Shown here: one piece after another, positions 8,677 to 16,039 of the stretch
Layout of the letters: the number at the start of each line of letters is the position of its first letter
Position numbering within the stretch: the stretch's first letter is position 1
Assembly (NCBI RefSeq): GCF_000328705.1
Contig: NC_019673.1
Location: forward strand, 8,195,501-8,259,500
DNA length: 64,000 nt
Source of the DNA: Saccharothrix espanaensis DSM 44229
GTDB lineage: Bacteria; Actinomycetota; Actinomycetes; Mycobacteriales; Pseudonocardiaceae
Reading direction: 5' to 3'
The notes under the pieces: model-generated
Told to the model about the DNA's origin: nothing
Databases searched by the model: none
Seen by the model: only the letters and a program-made list of their open reading frames with translations
Program-made: the position numbers and the translations under genes

Positions 8677-9074
8677 GCGGTTTCTTCAGCGGCATCGACG
8701 GCATGTCCACCGCGGTCCAGGGCTTCCGCGCCGCCACCGCGGCGGGGTTCACCATCAGCGCCGATCGCGGCCAGGCGCTCCTGACCGCGATCGGCGACAT
8801 GCAACTGGTGCTGGAAGCCGCGATCGCCAAGTCGTCGGTGATCACCCAGGAGCCACCGCTGGGCACCACGCCGGCCGCGCGGGTCTACCGGCCCTTCCTC
8901 GCGACCATCGCGAGCGATCCCGCCCAGGGCTTCCTGCCGGCGGTCAAGAAGCTCTCCGAGGACCTGACGCGACTGGCAGCCGACGTCCGGCAGTCGATGG
9001 GCGTCTACGGGACCGCGGAGGACCAGAACACGCACGGGATCACCACCGCCGGCGGCCCCATCCACAGCGCCTGA
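8667..9074 (+). CDS. PE-like/ESX substrate partner, hypothetical (locus 1)
   Basis: A 135-aa largely helical protein without signal peptide. Two long helices (about 20-60 and 78-115) flank a conserved loop around PPLGTTPAARVYRPF. The same plan occurs in the protein at 61597 (PLGANPVG loop, then helical SVRSAIRNF), and both sit beside an EspG and a PPE-like gene. I therefore infer that they are the PE-like partners of the PPE-like proteins. No YxxxD/E-type tail is sure, although VYGTAED near residue 117 resembles one. The gene overlaps the EspG frame by 10 nt. Confidence 0.65.
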   Translation: MAVGGFFSGIDGMSTAVQGFRAATAAGFTISADRGQALLTAIGDMQLVLEAAIAKSSVITQEPPLGTTPAARVYRPFLATIASDPAQGFLPAVKKLSEDLTRLAADVRQSMGVYGTAEDQNTHGITTAGGPIHSA

Positions 9075-9090
9075 TCGACCGGGAGCACTC

Positions 9091-9642
9091 GTGACCTCTC
9101 GACTCCGCGTGGCCTGCCTGACGACCGCGCTGCTCGCGCTCGGCGCGTGCAGCCAACCGACCACCGGCGTCGCCAGACGGGGGTCGACCACCTCGGTCGG
9201 GCCGAGCGCCGGCACGACCGCGACGACCGGCACGACCTCCTCGAGCAGTGGCGCCGGGCTGGAAAGCGTGGACCCGTGCGCCCTGTTCACCCGGCAGGAG
9301 GCCGAGAGCGCGCTAGGCCGGCTCCGCCGGGAACCCGAGACCGGGAAGCTCGGCTCGGCGATCACCTGCCAGTACTCGCCGCAGGTCGCCACGGTCATCA
9401 TCGGGGTGCGGACGAACGTGGGCCTCGCGGGCCTGCAGCCCAACGGGGGCGAGATCAAGGAGACCTCCGTCGGCGGCCGCCCCGCCCGGGAACTGCTGGA
9501 CGCCGGCGGCAGTTGCGGGATCTACCTCGGGGTCGGCGAGAAGTCGCGGGTCGACGTCGTGGTGAACGCGTCGAGCAGCGGCCGGGAACCGTGCGCCATC
9601 GCGGGCCAGGTCGCCGGAGTGGTCGAGCCGAGATTGCCGTGA
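9091..9642 (+). CDS. DUF3558-family lipoprotein
   Basis: A 183-aa exported lipoprotein. The signal peptide ends in the lipobox LALGAC, with Cys as the acylated residue (about 19). A Ser/Thr-rich linker (about 25-55) leads to the DUF3558 domain, marked by VDPCALFTRQEAESALG and a second pair of cysteines. DUF3558 lipoproteins are common next to ESX genes in Pseudonocardiaceae; their role is unknown. It starts with GTG 16 bp after the PE-like gene, and its stop lies just before the PPE-like gene. Confidence 0.88.
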   Translation: MTSRLRVACLTTALLALGACSQPTTGVARRGSTTSVGPSAGTTATTGTTSSSSGAGLESVDPCALFTRQEAESALGRLRREPETGKLGSAITCQYSPQVATVIIGVRTNVGLAGLQPNGGEIKETSVGGRPARELLDAGGSCGIYLGVGEKSRVDVVVNASSSGREPCAIAGQVAGVVEPRLP

Positions 9643-9680
9643 CGACCAGCCCGCGTCGGCGGGCGACGAGGGGGTCGGAG

Positions 9681-11204
9681 ATGGAGCACGACGCTTCGGG
9701 ACAGGAGCGGAACCCGTACCAGGACTACGGGTTGAATCACCGGGCGGCGGCGCACACCGACCGGGAACTGCTCGACCAGGTGGCGCGCGAGCAGGGGCTG
9801 GGACCGGTGAGCGGGCCGTTCGCCCGCTACATCACCGAGATCCTGCACCCGGGCGAGGTCGACGACCGGCTCGACCACCAGGCCGTGCGGCTCAAGGAGG
9901 GCGTGACCCCCAGGTCCGCCCCGTCCGAACCCGGTGCCTACTACCCCGGGATCCCGCACGAGGAGCTGCACCGCAGCGTCAACACCGAGGTCGATCCCGG
10001 TGTGGTGGGCGAGATCGCGACCACGTGGACCGACCTCGGGAACGCGTTCACCGGCTTCACCCAGTCGATCGCCGAGGCGATCACCGCCAGCGAGGCGGAC
10101 TGGGTGGGCACCGCCGGGGACGGGGCCCGGCAGGCGCTGGCCGACCTGGGCAACCGCGCCGGGGAGACGGGGGTCTCGGCGCAGTTGGCGGGCACGCTGT
10201 TCACGCAGCAGTCGCGGGCGTTGGCCGACGCCCGGAACAGCGTGCCTCCGCCACCCGAGCGACCGTTCGACGTGCGGGAGGCCAACGACCGGCTGTTGCG
10301 GATCACCGACCCGCTCGAACTCGTCCGGCAGGCGGCGGCCGACCGGGAGGCGTTCGAGCAGCAGCAGGAGGCCCACCGGGAAGCGGCCCGGGTGGTCGAG
10401 ACGTACGACCGGACCGTGGCGCAGACGGCGGCGGCGCAGCCCGCGTTCGCGCCGCCTCCCGTTGCCGTGCAACAGCAATCCACGGCGGAGACGCCGGTCG
10501 GGACGGGCGAGGCGTCCTCGCGTCGAGGTGCGCCGGTCAGCGGAGTTCCCGAGGTCGCCGGTGTTCCCGGGATTTCCGGCACGACCGGTACGTCCGCGAC
10601 GCCGTCCGCCGGGCAACCCGGTGCGGACAAGGGGGATCCGGTCGGTCGGGTGCCGGGCGGCGGGGTCACCCAGCCCAGTGCCGGGAGCGGTCCGGTGGCG
10701 GAACCCTTACCCGGGCGGCACACCAGCGGGCCCGGCGGCGGGGTGCCCGGTGGTGGTGCCGGGGTGGGTGTGGTGCCGGGTGGGCGGGCCGGCGGGACGT
10801 CCGGTGGTGGCGGGAAGTCCGGTGGTGCGGCAGCCGGACGCGGTGGTGCGCCGCGGATCGGCGGGCCGGGAGCAGGTGGCCCCGGGGTCGGCAAGCCAGG
10901 AGTCGGCGGGCCTGCGGTCGGTGGGCCTGCGGTCGGTGGGCCTGGTGGTGGGTCCGGGGTCGGGGCTCCGGGGAGTTCGACGGGCGCGCGGGGCAGCGGC
11001 ACGGGTGGCGCGGGCGGTGGGCGTGGTCCGGGCGGGGTGGGCGGGGCGGCCGGGCTGGGCGGGGTCGGCGGGGTCGGTGGCGCGCCTCGGGAGGAGGACG
11101 TCGAGCACCGGACGCCGTCCTACCTGGTGGAGCCCGACCCGGACGACGTGTTCGGCGCGTCCGGGGCCAGTGCGCCGCCGGTCATCGGCGACTGGGACCA
11201 GTGA
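9681..11204 (+). CDS. PPE-like, glycine-rich ESX substrate (locus 1)
   Basis: A 507-aa protein. The helical N-terminal domain (to about 235) contains the WXG turn in SEADWVGTAGDGARQAL. It is followed by a Pro/Gly-rich low-complexity region (about 260-470, many GGP and GVGG repeats) and a conserved acidic tail EHRTPSYLVEPDPDDVFG...APPVIGDW. The tail matches that of the PPE-like protein at 62046. Such WXG/PPE-like proteins are exported through type VII secretion with a PE-like partner and an EspG chaperone, both encoded just upstream. ATG 9681 has a GAGGGG ribosome site; a GTG at 9639 overlapping the lipoprotein stop is an alternative. Confidence 0.8.
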   Translation: MEHDASGQERNPYQDYGLNHRAAAHTDRELLDQVAREQGLGPVSGPFARYITEILHPGEVDDRLDHQAVRLKEGVTPRSAPSEPGAYYPGIPHEELHRSVNTEVDPGVVGEIATTWTDLGNAFTGFTQSIAEAITASEADWVGTAGDGARQALADLGNRAGETGVSAQLAGTLFTQQSRALADARNSVPPPPERPFDVREANDRLLRITDPLELVRQAAADREAFEQQQEAHREAARVVETYDRTVAQTAAAQPAFAPPPVAVQQQSTAETPVGTGEASSRRGAPVSGVPEVAGVPGISGTTGTSATPSAGQPGADKGDPVGRVPGGGVTQPSAGSGPVAEPLPGRHTSGPGGGVPGGGAGVGVVPGGRAGGTSGGGGKSGGAAAGRGGAPRIGGPGAGGPGVGKPGVGGPAVGGPAVGGPGGGSGVGAPGSSTGARGSGTGGAGGGRGPGGVGGAAGLGGVGGVGGAPREEDVEHRTPSYLVEPDPDDVFGASGASAPPVIGDWDQ

Positions 11205-11216
11205 GCGGCAGGTGCG

Positions 11217-12491
11217 TCAGACCAGGCCCAGGTGGTCGCGCAGGGTCGGCCCGGTGTAGTCGGTCCGGAACACCCCGCGCTCCTGGAGCAGCGGCACCAC
11301 GGTGTCGGCGAACACGTCGAACCCGCCCGGTGTCACGTGCGGCACCAGGATGAACCCGTCACTGGCGTCGGCCTGCACGAGGTCGTCGATCTGACCGGCG
11401 ACGGTGGCGGGCGAGCCGATGAACGTCTGTCGCGCGGTCTGCTCGATGATCAGGTCGCGGATCGAGAGGTTCTTCGCCGCCGCGAGCTCCCGCCACTCCC
11501 GCGCGGTGGCGAGCGGGTCGCGGTGGCTGCGCACGCCGGCCCGTCCCTTGGCGATGGTGTGCTCCCCCACCAGCGGGTCGACCTCGGGCAGCGGCCCGTC
11601 CGGGTCGTGGTCCGACAGGTCGCGGTTCCAGACCTGCTCCAGGAACTTGATCGCGGTCTGCCCGCTCACCTGCTGCCGGCGGACCTCGTGGGCCAGTTCC
11701 CGCGCCTCGGAGTCGTTGTCGCCCAGCACGAACGACGCCGCGGGCAGCACCTTGAGCTGGTCGGGCGTGCGCCCGTACTTGGCCAGCCGGCCCTTGACGT
11801 CGGCGTAGAACGCCTTGCCCTCCACCAGGGTCGCGTGCCGGCTGAAGATCGCGTCCGCCTTGGCCGCGGCGAACTCGCGGCCCTCGGCGGAGTCGCCGGC
11901 CTGCAGGACGACCGGCCGGCCCTGCGGCGAGCGGGGCAGGTCGAACCGGCCGGAGATGTCGAAGAACTCGTCCCGGTAGGCGAAGACGCCGTCGTCGCGC
12001 CACGAGTCGAACAGCGCGGTCGCCGCGTCGAGGAACTTCTTCGCCCGCTCGTAGCGCTGCTCCTCCGGCAGGTAGCCGCCGCGCCGGAAGTTCTCGCCGG
12101 TGAAGGCGTCCCACGAGGTGACGACGTTCCACGCGGCGCGCCCGCCGGACAGGTGGTCCAGCGAGGTGAACTGCCGGGCCACCTCGAACGGTTCGTTGAA
12201 CGTGGAGTTGATGGTGCCCGCCAGGCCCAGGTGCGTGGTCACCGCCGCGAGGCCCGCGAGGACGGTGAACGTGTCCGGCCGGCCCACCACGTCCAGGTCG
12301 TAGATCAGCCCGTTCTGCTCGCGCAGCCGCAGGCCCTCGGCCAGGAAGAAGAAGTCGAACTTGGCCCGCTCGGCGGTCTGCGCGAAGTGCGCGAACGACG
12401 AGAACTCGATGTGGCTGCCCGCCCGCGGATCGCTCCACACCGTCGTGTTGTTCACGCCGGGGAAGTGCGCGGCGAGGTGGATCTGCTTCAT
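11217..12491 (-). CDS. LLM-class FMN-dependent monooxygenase, NtaA/SnaA/DszA type
   Basis: A 424-aa bacterial-luciferase-fold monooxygenase. The family signature is strong: KFDFFFLAEGL, LDHLSGGRAAWNVVTSWDAFTGENF and GRPVVLQAGDSAEGREFAA. Members use FMNH2 from a separate reductase and O2 to oxidise chelators, sulfones or xenobiotics. It overlaps the preceding homologue by 4 nt (ATGA), so the two form an operon transcribed leftwards. No reductase is next to it; the truncated FMN reductase at 63870 is far away. Substrate unknown. Confidence 0.92.
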   Translation of the reverse strand: MKQIHLAAHFPGVNNTTVWSDPRAGSHIEFSSFAHFAQTAERAKFDFFFLAEGLRLREQNGLIYDLDVVGRPDTFTVLAGLAAVTTHLGLAGTINSTFNEPFEVARQFTSLDHLSGGRAAWNVVTSWDAFTGENFRRGGYLPEEQRYERAKKFLDAATALFDSWRDDGVFAYRDEFFDISGRFDLPRSPQGRPVVLQAGDSAEGREFAAAKADAIFSRHATLVEGKAFYADVKGRLAKYGRTPDQLKVLPAASFVLGDNDSEARELAHEVRRQQVSGQTAIKFLEQVWNRDLSDHDPDGPLPEVDPLVGEHTIAKGRAGVRSHRDPLATAREWRELAAAKNLSIRDLIIEQTARQTFIGSPATVAGQIDDLVQADASDGFILVPHVTPGGFDVFADTVVPLLQERGVFRTDYTGPTLRDHLGLV

Positions 12492-13555
12492 CTCGCGTCC
12501 TCTCGGGCGGCGTAGCGGTTGGCGGGTCGGGGCAGTCCGAGGTGGCCGCGCAACGTCGTGGCCTGGTAGGCGGTGCGGAACGCCCCGCGCCGCTGGAGTT
12601 CGGGCACCAGCTCGGAGGTGATCGCGACCAGGTCGTCGGGCAGGTGGGCGGGCCGCAGCCGGAAGCCGGCCGCGCCGGCCTCGTGCCACTCCAGCAGCCG
12701 GTCGGCGAGCGCGGCCGCGTCGCCGGCGAACACGTGCGCGTCGGAGTCGATCCCGCCGGACTCCTCGGCGCGCGCCTTGCGGTCGGCGTCGAAGAACACC
12801 ACGACATCCGCGAAGTGCTTCAGCCCTGGGACGTCCGCGTCGATCGCGCGCAGGTCGTCGGTGCTGTGCGGGGTGGTGAAGACGATGTCCGACGACCGGC
12901 GCGCCAGCTCGTGGATCGGGGAACCGTGCGACAGCACCGAAACCGGTGGCCGGCCCTGCGGCGGGCGGGGTGTGATCGACGGGCCCTTCACGCTGAACCA
13001 GTTGCCCGTGAAGTCGATGTAGTGCAGCTTGTCGCGGTCGATGAACCGGCCGGTGGCGGCGTCGCGGATCTCCGCGTCGTCCTCCCAGCTGTCCCACAAC
13101 CGCCGCAACACCTCGACGTAGTCGGCGGTCTCGTCGATCGCGTCGGCGAGCAGCGCGTCGTCCGGCGCGTCCGGGAACGTCCGCCGGCCGAAGTGCCGGG
13201 CGTGGTCGGCGGCGACGCTGCCGCGCACCCGGACGCCGGCCCGGCCGTTGCTCACGTAGTCCAGGGTGGCGATCGCCTTGGACAGGTGGAACGGCTCGGT
13301 CAGCGTGCTGACCACGCTGGGCACCAGCCCGATGTGCGTGGTCAGCGGCGCGACCCGGGACGCCACCAGCACCGAGTCCAGCCGGCCGACCGGCCCGAGG
13401 TCGTCCTCGAACGTGACGAAGTCCAGCAGGCCGCGCTCGGCCTCCCGCACCAGGTCCACCCAGTACCCCGGGGTGAACCGCGCGGGATCGCACGGCGCGG
13501 CGGGGTGCCACCCGGTGGCGTCCAGCGCCACGGCCAGGTGCAGACCAGCTCCCAT
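12488..13555 (-). CDS. LLM-class flavin-dependent monooxygenase
   Basis: A 355-aa luciferase-family oxidoreductase, shorter than and diverged from its downstream neighbour. It shows LLDFVTFEDDLGP, LDYVSNGRAGVRVRG (the flavin-phosphate loop) and GRPPVSVLSHGSPIHELARRS. It is first in a two-gene leftward operon (4-nt overlap with the gene ending at 11217). Two adjacent LLM enzymes plus the flavin amine oxidase upstream suggest a catabolic cassette for an N- or S-containing compound; that is inference from context. Confidence 0.88.
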   Translation of the reverse strand: MGAGLHLAVALDATGWHPAAPCDPARFTPGYWVDLVREAERGLLDFVTFEDDLGPVGRLDSVLVASRVAPLTTHIGLVPSVVSTLTEPFHLSKAIATLDYVSNGRAGVRVRGSVAADHARHFGRRTFPDAPDDALLADAIDETADYVEVLRRLWDSWEDDAEIRDAATGRFIDRDKLHYIDFTGNWFSVKGPSITPRPPQGRPPVSVLSHGSPIHELARRSSDIVFTTPHSTDDLRAIDADVPGLKHFADVVVFFDADRKARAEESGGIDSDAHVFAGDAAALADRLLEWHEAGAAGFRLRPAHLPDDLVAITSELVPELQRRGAFRTAYQATTLRGHLGLPRPANRYAAREDAR

Positions 13556-13636
13556 GTTCGGGCTCCCTTCGACCTCTCCGGCGATTCTGCGGCAGCGCCG
13601 GGCCCGGTCGGAGGGGCGACCATCCTGTGGGAAGCC

Positions 13637-14707
13637 TCAGGTTTTCCCGGTCCGACCGGGAATATCCGCCGCGAACCGCCGATCGCCGCCGGGCCCGGAG
13701 GTGGCGAGGTCGGCCAGCACCCGGCCGACCGCCGGGACGAACTTGAACCCGTGGCCCGCGAACCCGGCGGCGAGCACCAGCGGCCCGTTCCGGTCGAGCA
13801 CGAAGTCCGAGTCCGGCGTCGAGGTGTAGGTGCAGCTGATGGGAGCGAAGTCGTCCGGGTCGACGCCCGGCAGCCACTCCCGGGCGTACTGCCGCAACGC
13901 CGCCAGCCGACCGGCCTCGGGCCGGAAGTCGCGGGCGTCCGGGTCGACGACCGGGCCGCCGCCGTGCGCACCGACCTTGATCCCCTCACCCGGTGTCGCG
14001 AGCCCGTAGACCGCGCCGGGGCGGCGGTGGATGAACGCGGGCCACTCGGTGGCGTCGACCGGCGCGAAGTGCGCGGGCTGCTCCTGGGTGACCGTCAACG
14101 GCGGCAGCGCGACCAGCCCGTCGAGCAGCTTCGCCGTCCACGCGCCGACCGCCACCACGACCCGTCGCGCCCGGTAGACCTCCTGGTGCGTCACGACTTC
14201 CACCCGGTCACCGACCCGCAGCCCGAGCACCGGGGTCTCGTGCCGCACCACGCCGCCGAGCGCGGTCGTCAAGTCCTGCAACAGGTCCACTGCCCGGTCG
14301 GCGTGCAGACGGCCGGACCGGGGGTGGAAGAAGACGTCGCCGTCGAACCGCAGACCGGGCCACCGCTCGCGCGCCGCGTCGGCCGGCAGCACTTCGCCGG
14401 GCGACCCCGCCGCCGCGAGCGCCTCGGGCAGCCCGGTGATGTCGCCGTGGTCCACGCCGCCGGTCTCGGTGAGCAGCCCCGCGCCGAGTTCCCGCCACAG
14501 CGCGAGCGCCTCCGCCGCGAACCTGACGTACACCGGGTCCGGGTAGACCAACCGGAAGATCCGCGACGCGCCGTGCGAGGCACCGAACACGTGCCCGCGC
14601 GCGAACCGCTCCAGCAGCACCACCTCCACCCCTCGGGAGGCGAGTTGCCACGCCGCCGCCGACCCCATCGCACCGCCGCCGACCACCACCACGTCCACAT
14701 CGGTCAC
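13637..14707 (-). CDS. FAD-dependent sarcosine / N-methyl amino acid oxidase-like enzyme
   Basis: A 356-aa member of the MSOX/MTOX group, which oxidises secondary N-methyl amines to imines and reduces O2 to H2O2. The N-terminal FAD loop VVVVGGGAMGSAAAWQLASR (about 4-23) and the GASHGASRIFR segment typical of MSOX are clear. ISCTYTSTPDSDFVLD contains the Cys at the place used for covalent FAD attachment in monomeric sarcosine oxidase. GTG 14707 is chosen for the family N-terminus; the frame stays open upstream. It ends 81 bp before the LLM monooxygenase operon in the same direction. Confidence 0.9.
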   Translation of the reverse strand: MTDVDVVVVGGGAMGSAAAWQLASRGVEVVLLERFARGHVFGASHGASRIFRLVYPDPVYVRFAAEALALWRELGAGLLTETGGVDHGDITGLPEALAAAGSPGEVLPADAARERWPGLRFDGDVFFHPRSGRLHADRAVDLLQDLTTALGGVVRHETPVLGLRVGDRVEVVTHQEVYRARRVVVAVGAWTAKLLDGLVALPPLTVTQEQPAHFAPVDATEWPAFIHRRPGAVYGLATPGEGIKVGAHGGGPVVDPDARDFRPEAGRLAALRQYAREWLPGVDPDDFAPISCTYTSTPDSDFVLDRNGPLVLAAGFAGHGFKFVPAVGRVLADLATSGPGGDRRFAADIPGRTGKT

Positions 14708-14959
14708 GCCGCCAGGGTCACCGCGCGGGTCGGGGCTGTCCAGGCTTCCCACCTGGCGGATGGCGGGCGGGTCGCCCTCTACGAGGATCGCGCGGGGGGC
14801 CGGCGCGTCGCGCAGGGCAGGCGGGTGCGGGACCAGCGTGCGGGTGCGGCGCGGCGCAGCGGGTAGGCCGCGCTGGGCGTCGACGACCCCCACCCGGTGC
14901 CCCGGTCGCGACGATCGCCGCCCCGACCCGCCCCCTGAGCCCGTGACCTGCGGAAACAA

Positions 14960-15012
14960 AAAGTTCGAGAAAGTTCGAGGACCGTGTCGATCCGGCACCG
15001 GGCCCGTTCGTC
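14960..15012 (+). promoter_or_regulatory. ECF42-type promoter and tandem 10-bp operator-like repeat
   Basis: Two abutting copies of aaagttcgag (14960-14969 and 14970-14979) repeat at one helical turn. They are followed by TGTCGA (14985-14990), an 18-nt gap and CGTC (15009-15012). From memory, ECF42 sigma factors recognise TGTCGA in the -35 region and CGA/TC in the -10 region, so this fits autoregulation by the sigma factor encoded at 16021. The doxX start is 33 bp downstream. Confidence 0.5.
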
Positions 15013-15044
15013 GCGTAGGCAAGACGACAGCGAAGGGACCGAAG

Positions 15045-15467
15045 ATGACCACCACCGCCCCCGCCACCACCGAGGCCCGCACCGGCCGCCGCCACGACCT
15101 GATGCTCGCCGCGTTCCGGGTCGTGGTCTCGTTCCTGTTCTTCTGCCACGGCCTGCAGGGCTTAGGCTTTCTCGGCGGCATCGACGGGCAGGGCACCGGC
15201 GTCCCGCTCGGATCGTTCCCCGGCTGGTGGGGCAGTGTCATCGAACTCGTCGGCGCGCTGCTGGTGGCCCTCGGGATCACCGCCCGCGCGGCGGCCCTGG
15301 TCTGCTCCGGCGCGATGGCCTTCGCCTACTTCGTCGTGCACCAGCCCACCGGTTTGCTGCCGCTGCACAACATGGGCGAGCTCGCCGCCCTCTACTGCTG
15401 GGCGTTCCTGCTGATCGCGGTCGTGGGCCCCGGCTCGTACACGGTGGGGCGCGCGTTGCGCCGTTGA
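15045..15467 (+). CDS. DoxX-family membrane protein
   Basis: A 140-aa protein with four membrane helices; the first is FRVVVSFLFFCHGLQGLGFL, with the DoxX-type HGxQ/GL motif. The loop PLGSFPGWWGSVIELVGALLVALG is also typical. DoxX proteins are small integral membrane proteins linked to thiol and redox stress in actinobacteria. It is the first gene of a run with a YciI/DGPF protein and an ECF42 sigma factor, and has an ECF42-like promoter. The ATG was chosen for the GAAGGGACCGAAG ribosome-site region just upstream. Confidence 0.88.
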   Translation: MTTTAPATTEARTGRRHDLMLAAFRVVVSFLFFCHGLQGLGFLGGIDGQGTGVPLGSFPGWWGSVIELVGALLVALGITARAAALVCSGAMAFAYFVVHQPTGLLPLHNMGELAALYCWAFLLIAVVGPGSYTVGRALRR

Positions 15468-15528
15468 CCTCCGTCTTACCGCTACACAAGCCACAATGGC
15501 ACCAAACACTCCGAAAGGGACTACCGAG

Positions 15529-15960
15529 ATGCGTTTCATGGTGATCGTCAAGGCCACGAAGGACAGCGAAGCCGGCACCATGCCCAGCGACGAGGAGCTG
15601 CGCGCCATGGGCGAGTTCAACGAGGAGCTGGTCAACGCCGGCGTCCTGCTGGCCGGCGAGGGCCTGCACCCCAGTTCGAAGGGCGCCCGGGTGTTCTTCG
15701 ACGGCGACCAGCGGTCCGTGGTGGACGGTCCGTTCACCGAGACCAAGGAGCTGATCGCGGGTTTCTGGCTGCTGGAGCTCAAGTCGCTGGAAGAGGCCGT
15801 CGAGTGGGTGAAGCGGGTGCCGAACCCGACCGGCGACCAGTCCCAGATCGAGATCCGCCAGGTGTTCTCGCCCGAGGACTTCGCCGACGCCTCCCCCGAG
15901 GTGCTCCAGCAGGAGGAGGAGCTGCGGGCCCGGGCCGCCGCGCAGCGCGAGGCCCAGTAG
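15529..15960 (+). CDS. YciI-like DGPF-domain protein
   Basis: A 143-aa ferredoxin-like-fold protein. The diagnostic DGPF motif is in VVDGPFTETKELIAGFWLLE (about 65-84). DGPF/YciI proteins are the hallmark partners of ECF42 sigma factors and are thought to act as small enzymes or ligand sensors; their reaction is unknown. The ATG at 15529 follows a GAAAGGGA ribosome site 9 nt upstream and gives the conserved MRFMVIVKA start; an in-frame ATG at 15496 would add an unrelated tail. The C-terminus is a charged Gln/Glu/Arg-rich helix. Confidence 0.9.
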   Translation: MRFMVIVKATKDSEAGTMPSDEELRAMGEFNEELVNAGVLLAGEGLHPSSKGARVFFDGDQRSVVDGPFTETKELIAGFWLLELKSLEEAVEWVKRVPNPTGDQSQIEIRQVFSPEDFADASPEVLQQEEELRARAAAQREAQ

Positions 15961-15990
15961 GCCCCGCGACGCCCACCCCCGCTTGCCGCC

Positions 15991-16039
15991 GCGCATCGGA
16001 AGCTGATCTGATCTCGGGTCGTGACAGCTTCCGATGCGC
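15991..16039. repeat. Perfect 14-bp inverted repeat around the sigma-factor start codon
   Basis: gcgcatcggaagct (15991-16004) and agcttccgatgcgc (16026-16039) are exact reverse complements separated by 21 nt. The spacer carries the end of the upstream gap and the GTG start at 16021; the right arm lies within codons 2-7 of the sigma-factor gene. In RNA this could form a stable hairpin that presents or hides the start codon; in DNA it could be an operator. Confidence 0.85.

Noticed and set aside
11217-13877. One long minus frame covering both LLM monooxygenases as a possible fusion
   Set aside because: The two enzymes are in different frames with a 4-nt ATGA overlap; the upstream part of the long frame has no family resemblance.
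14708-15044. Possible extra N-terminal domain upstream of the sarcosine-oxidase-like protein
   Set aside because: The frame is open but shows no domain, and the FAD loop right after GTG 14707 marks the normal start.
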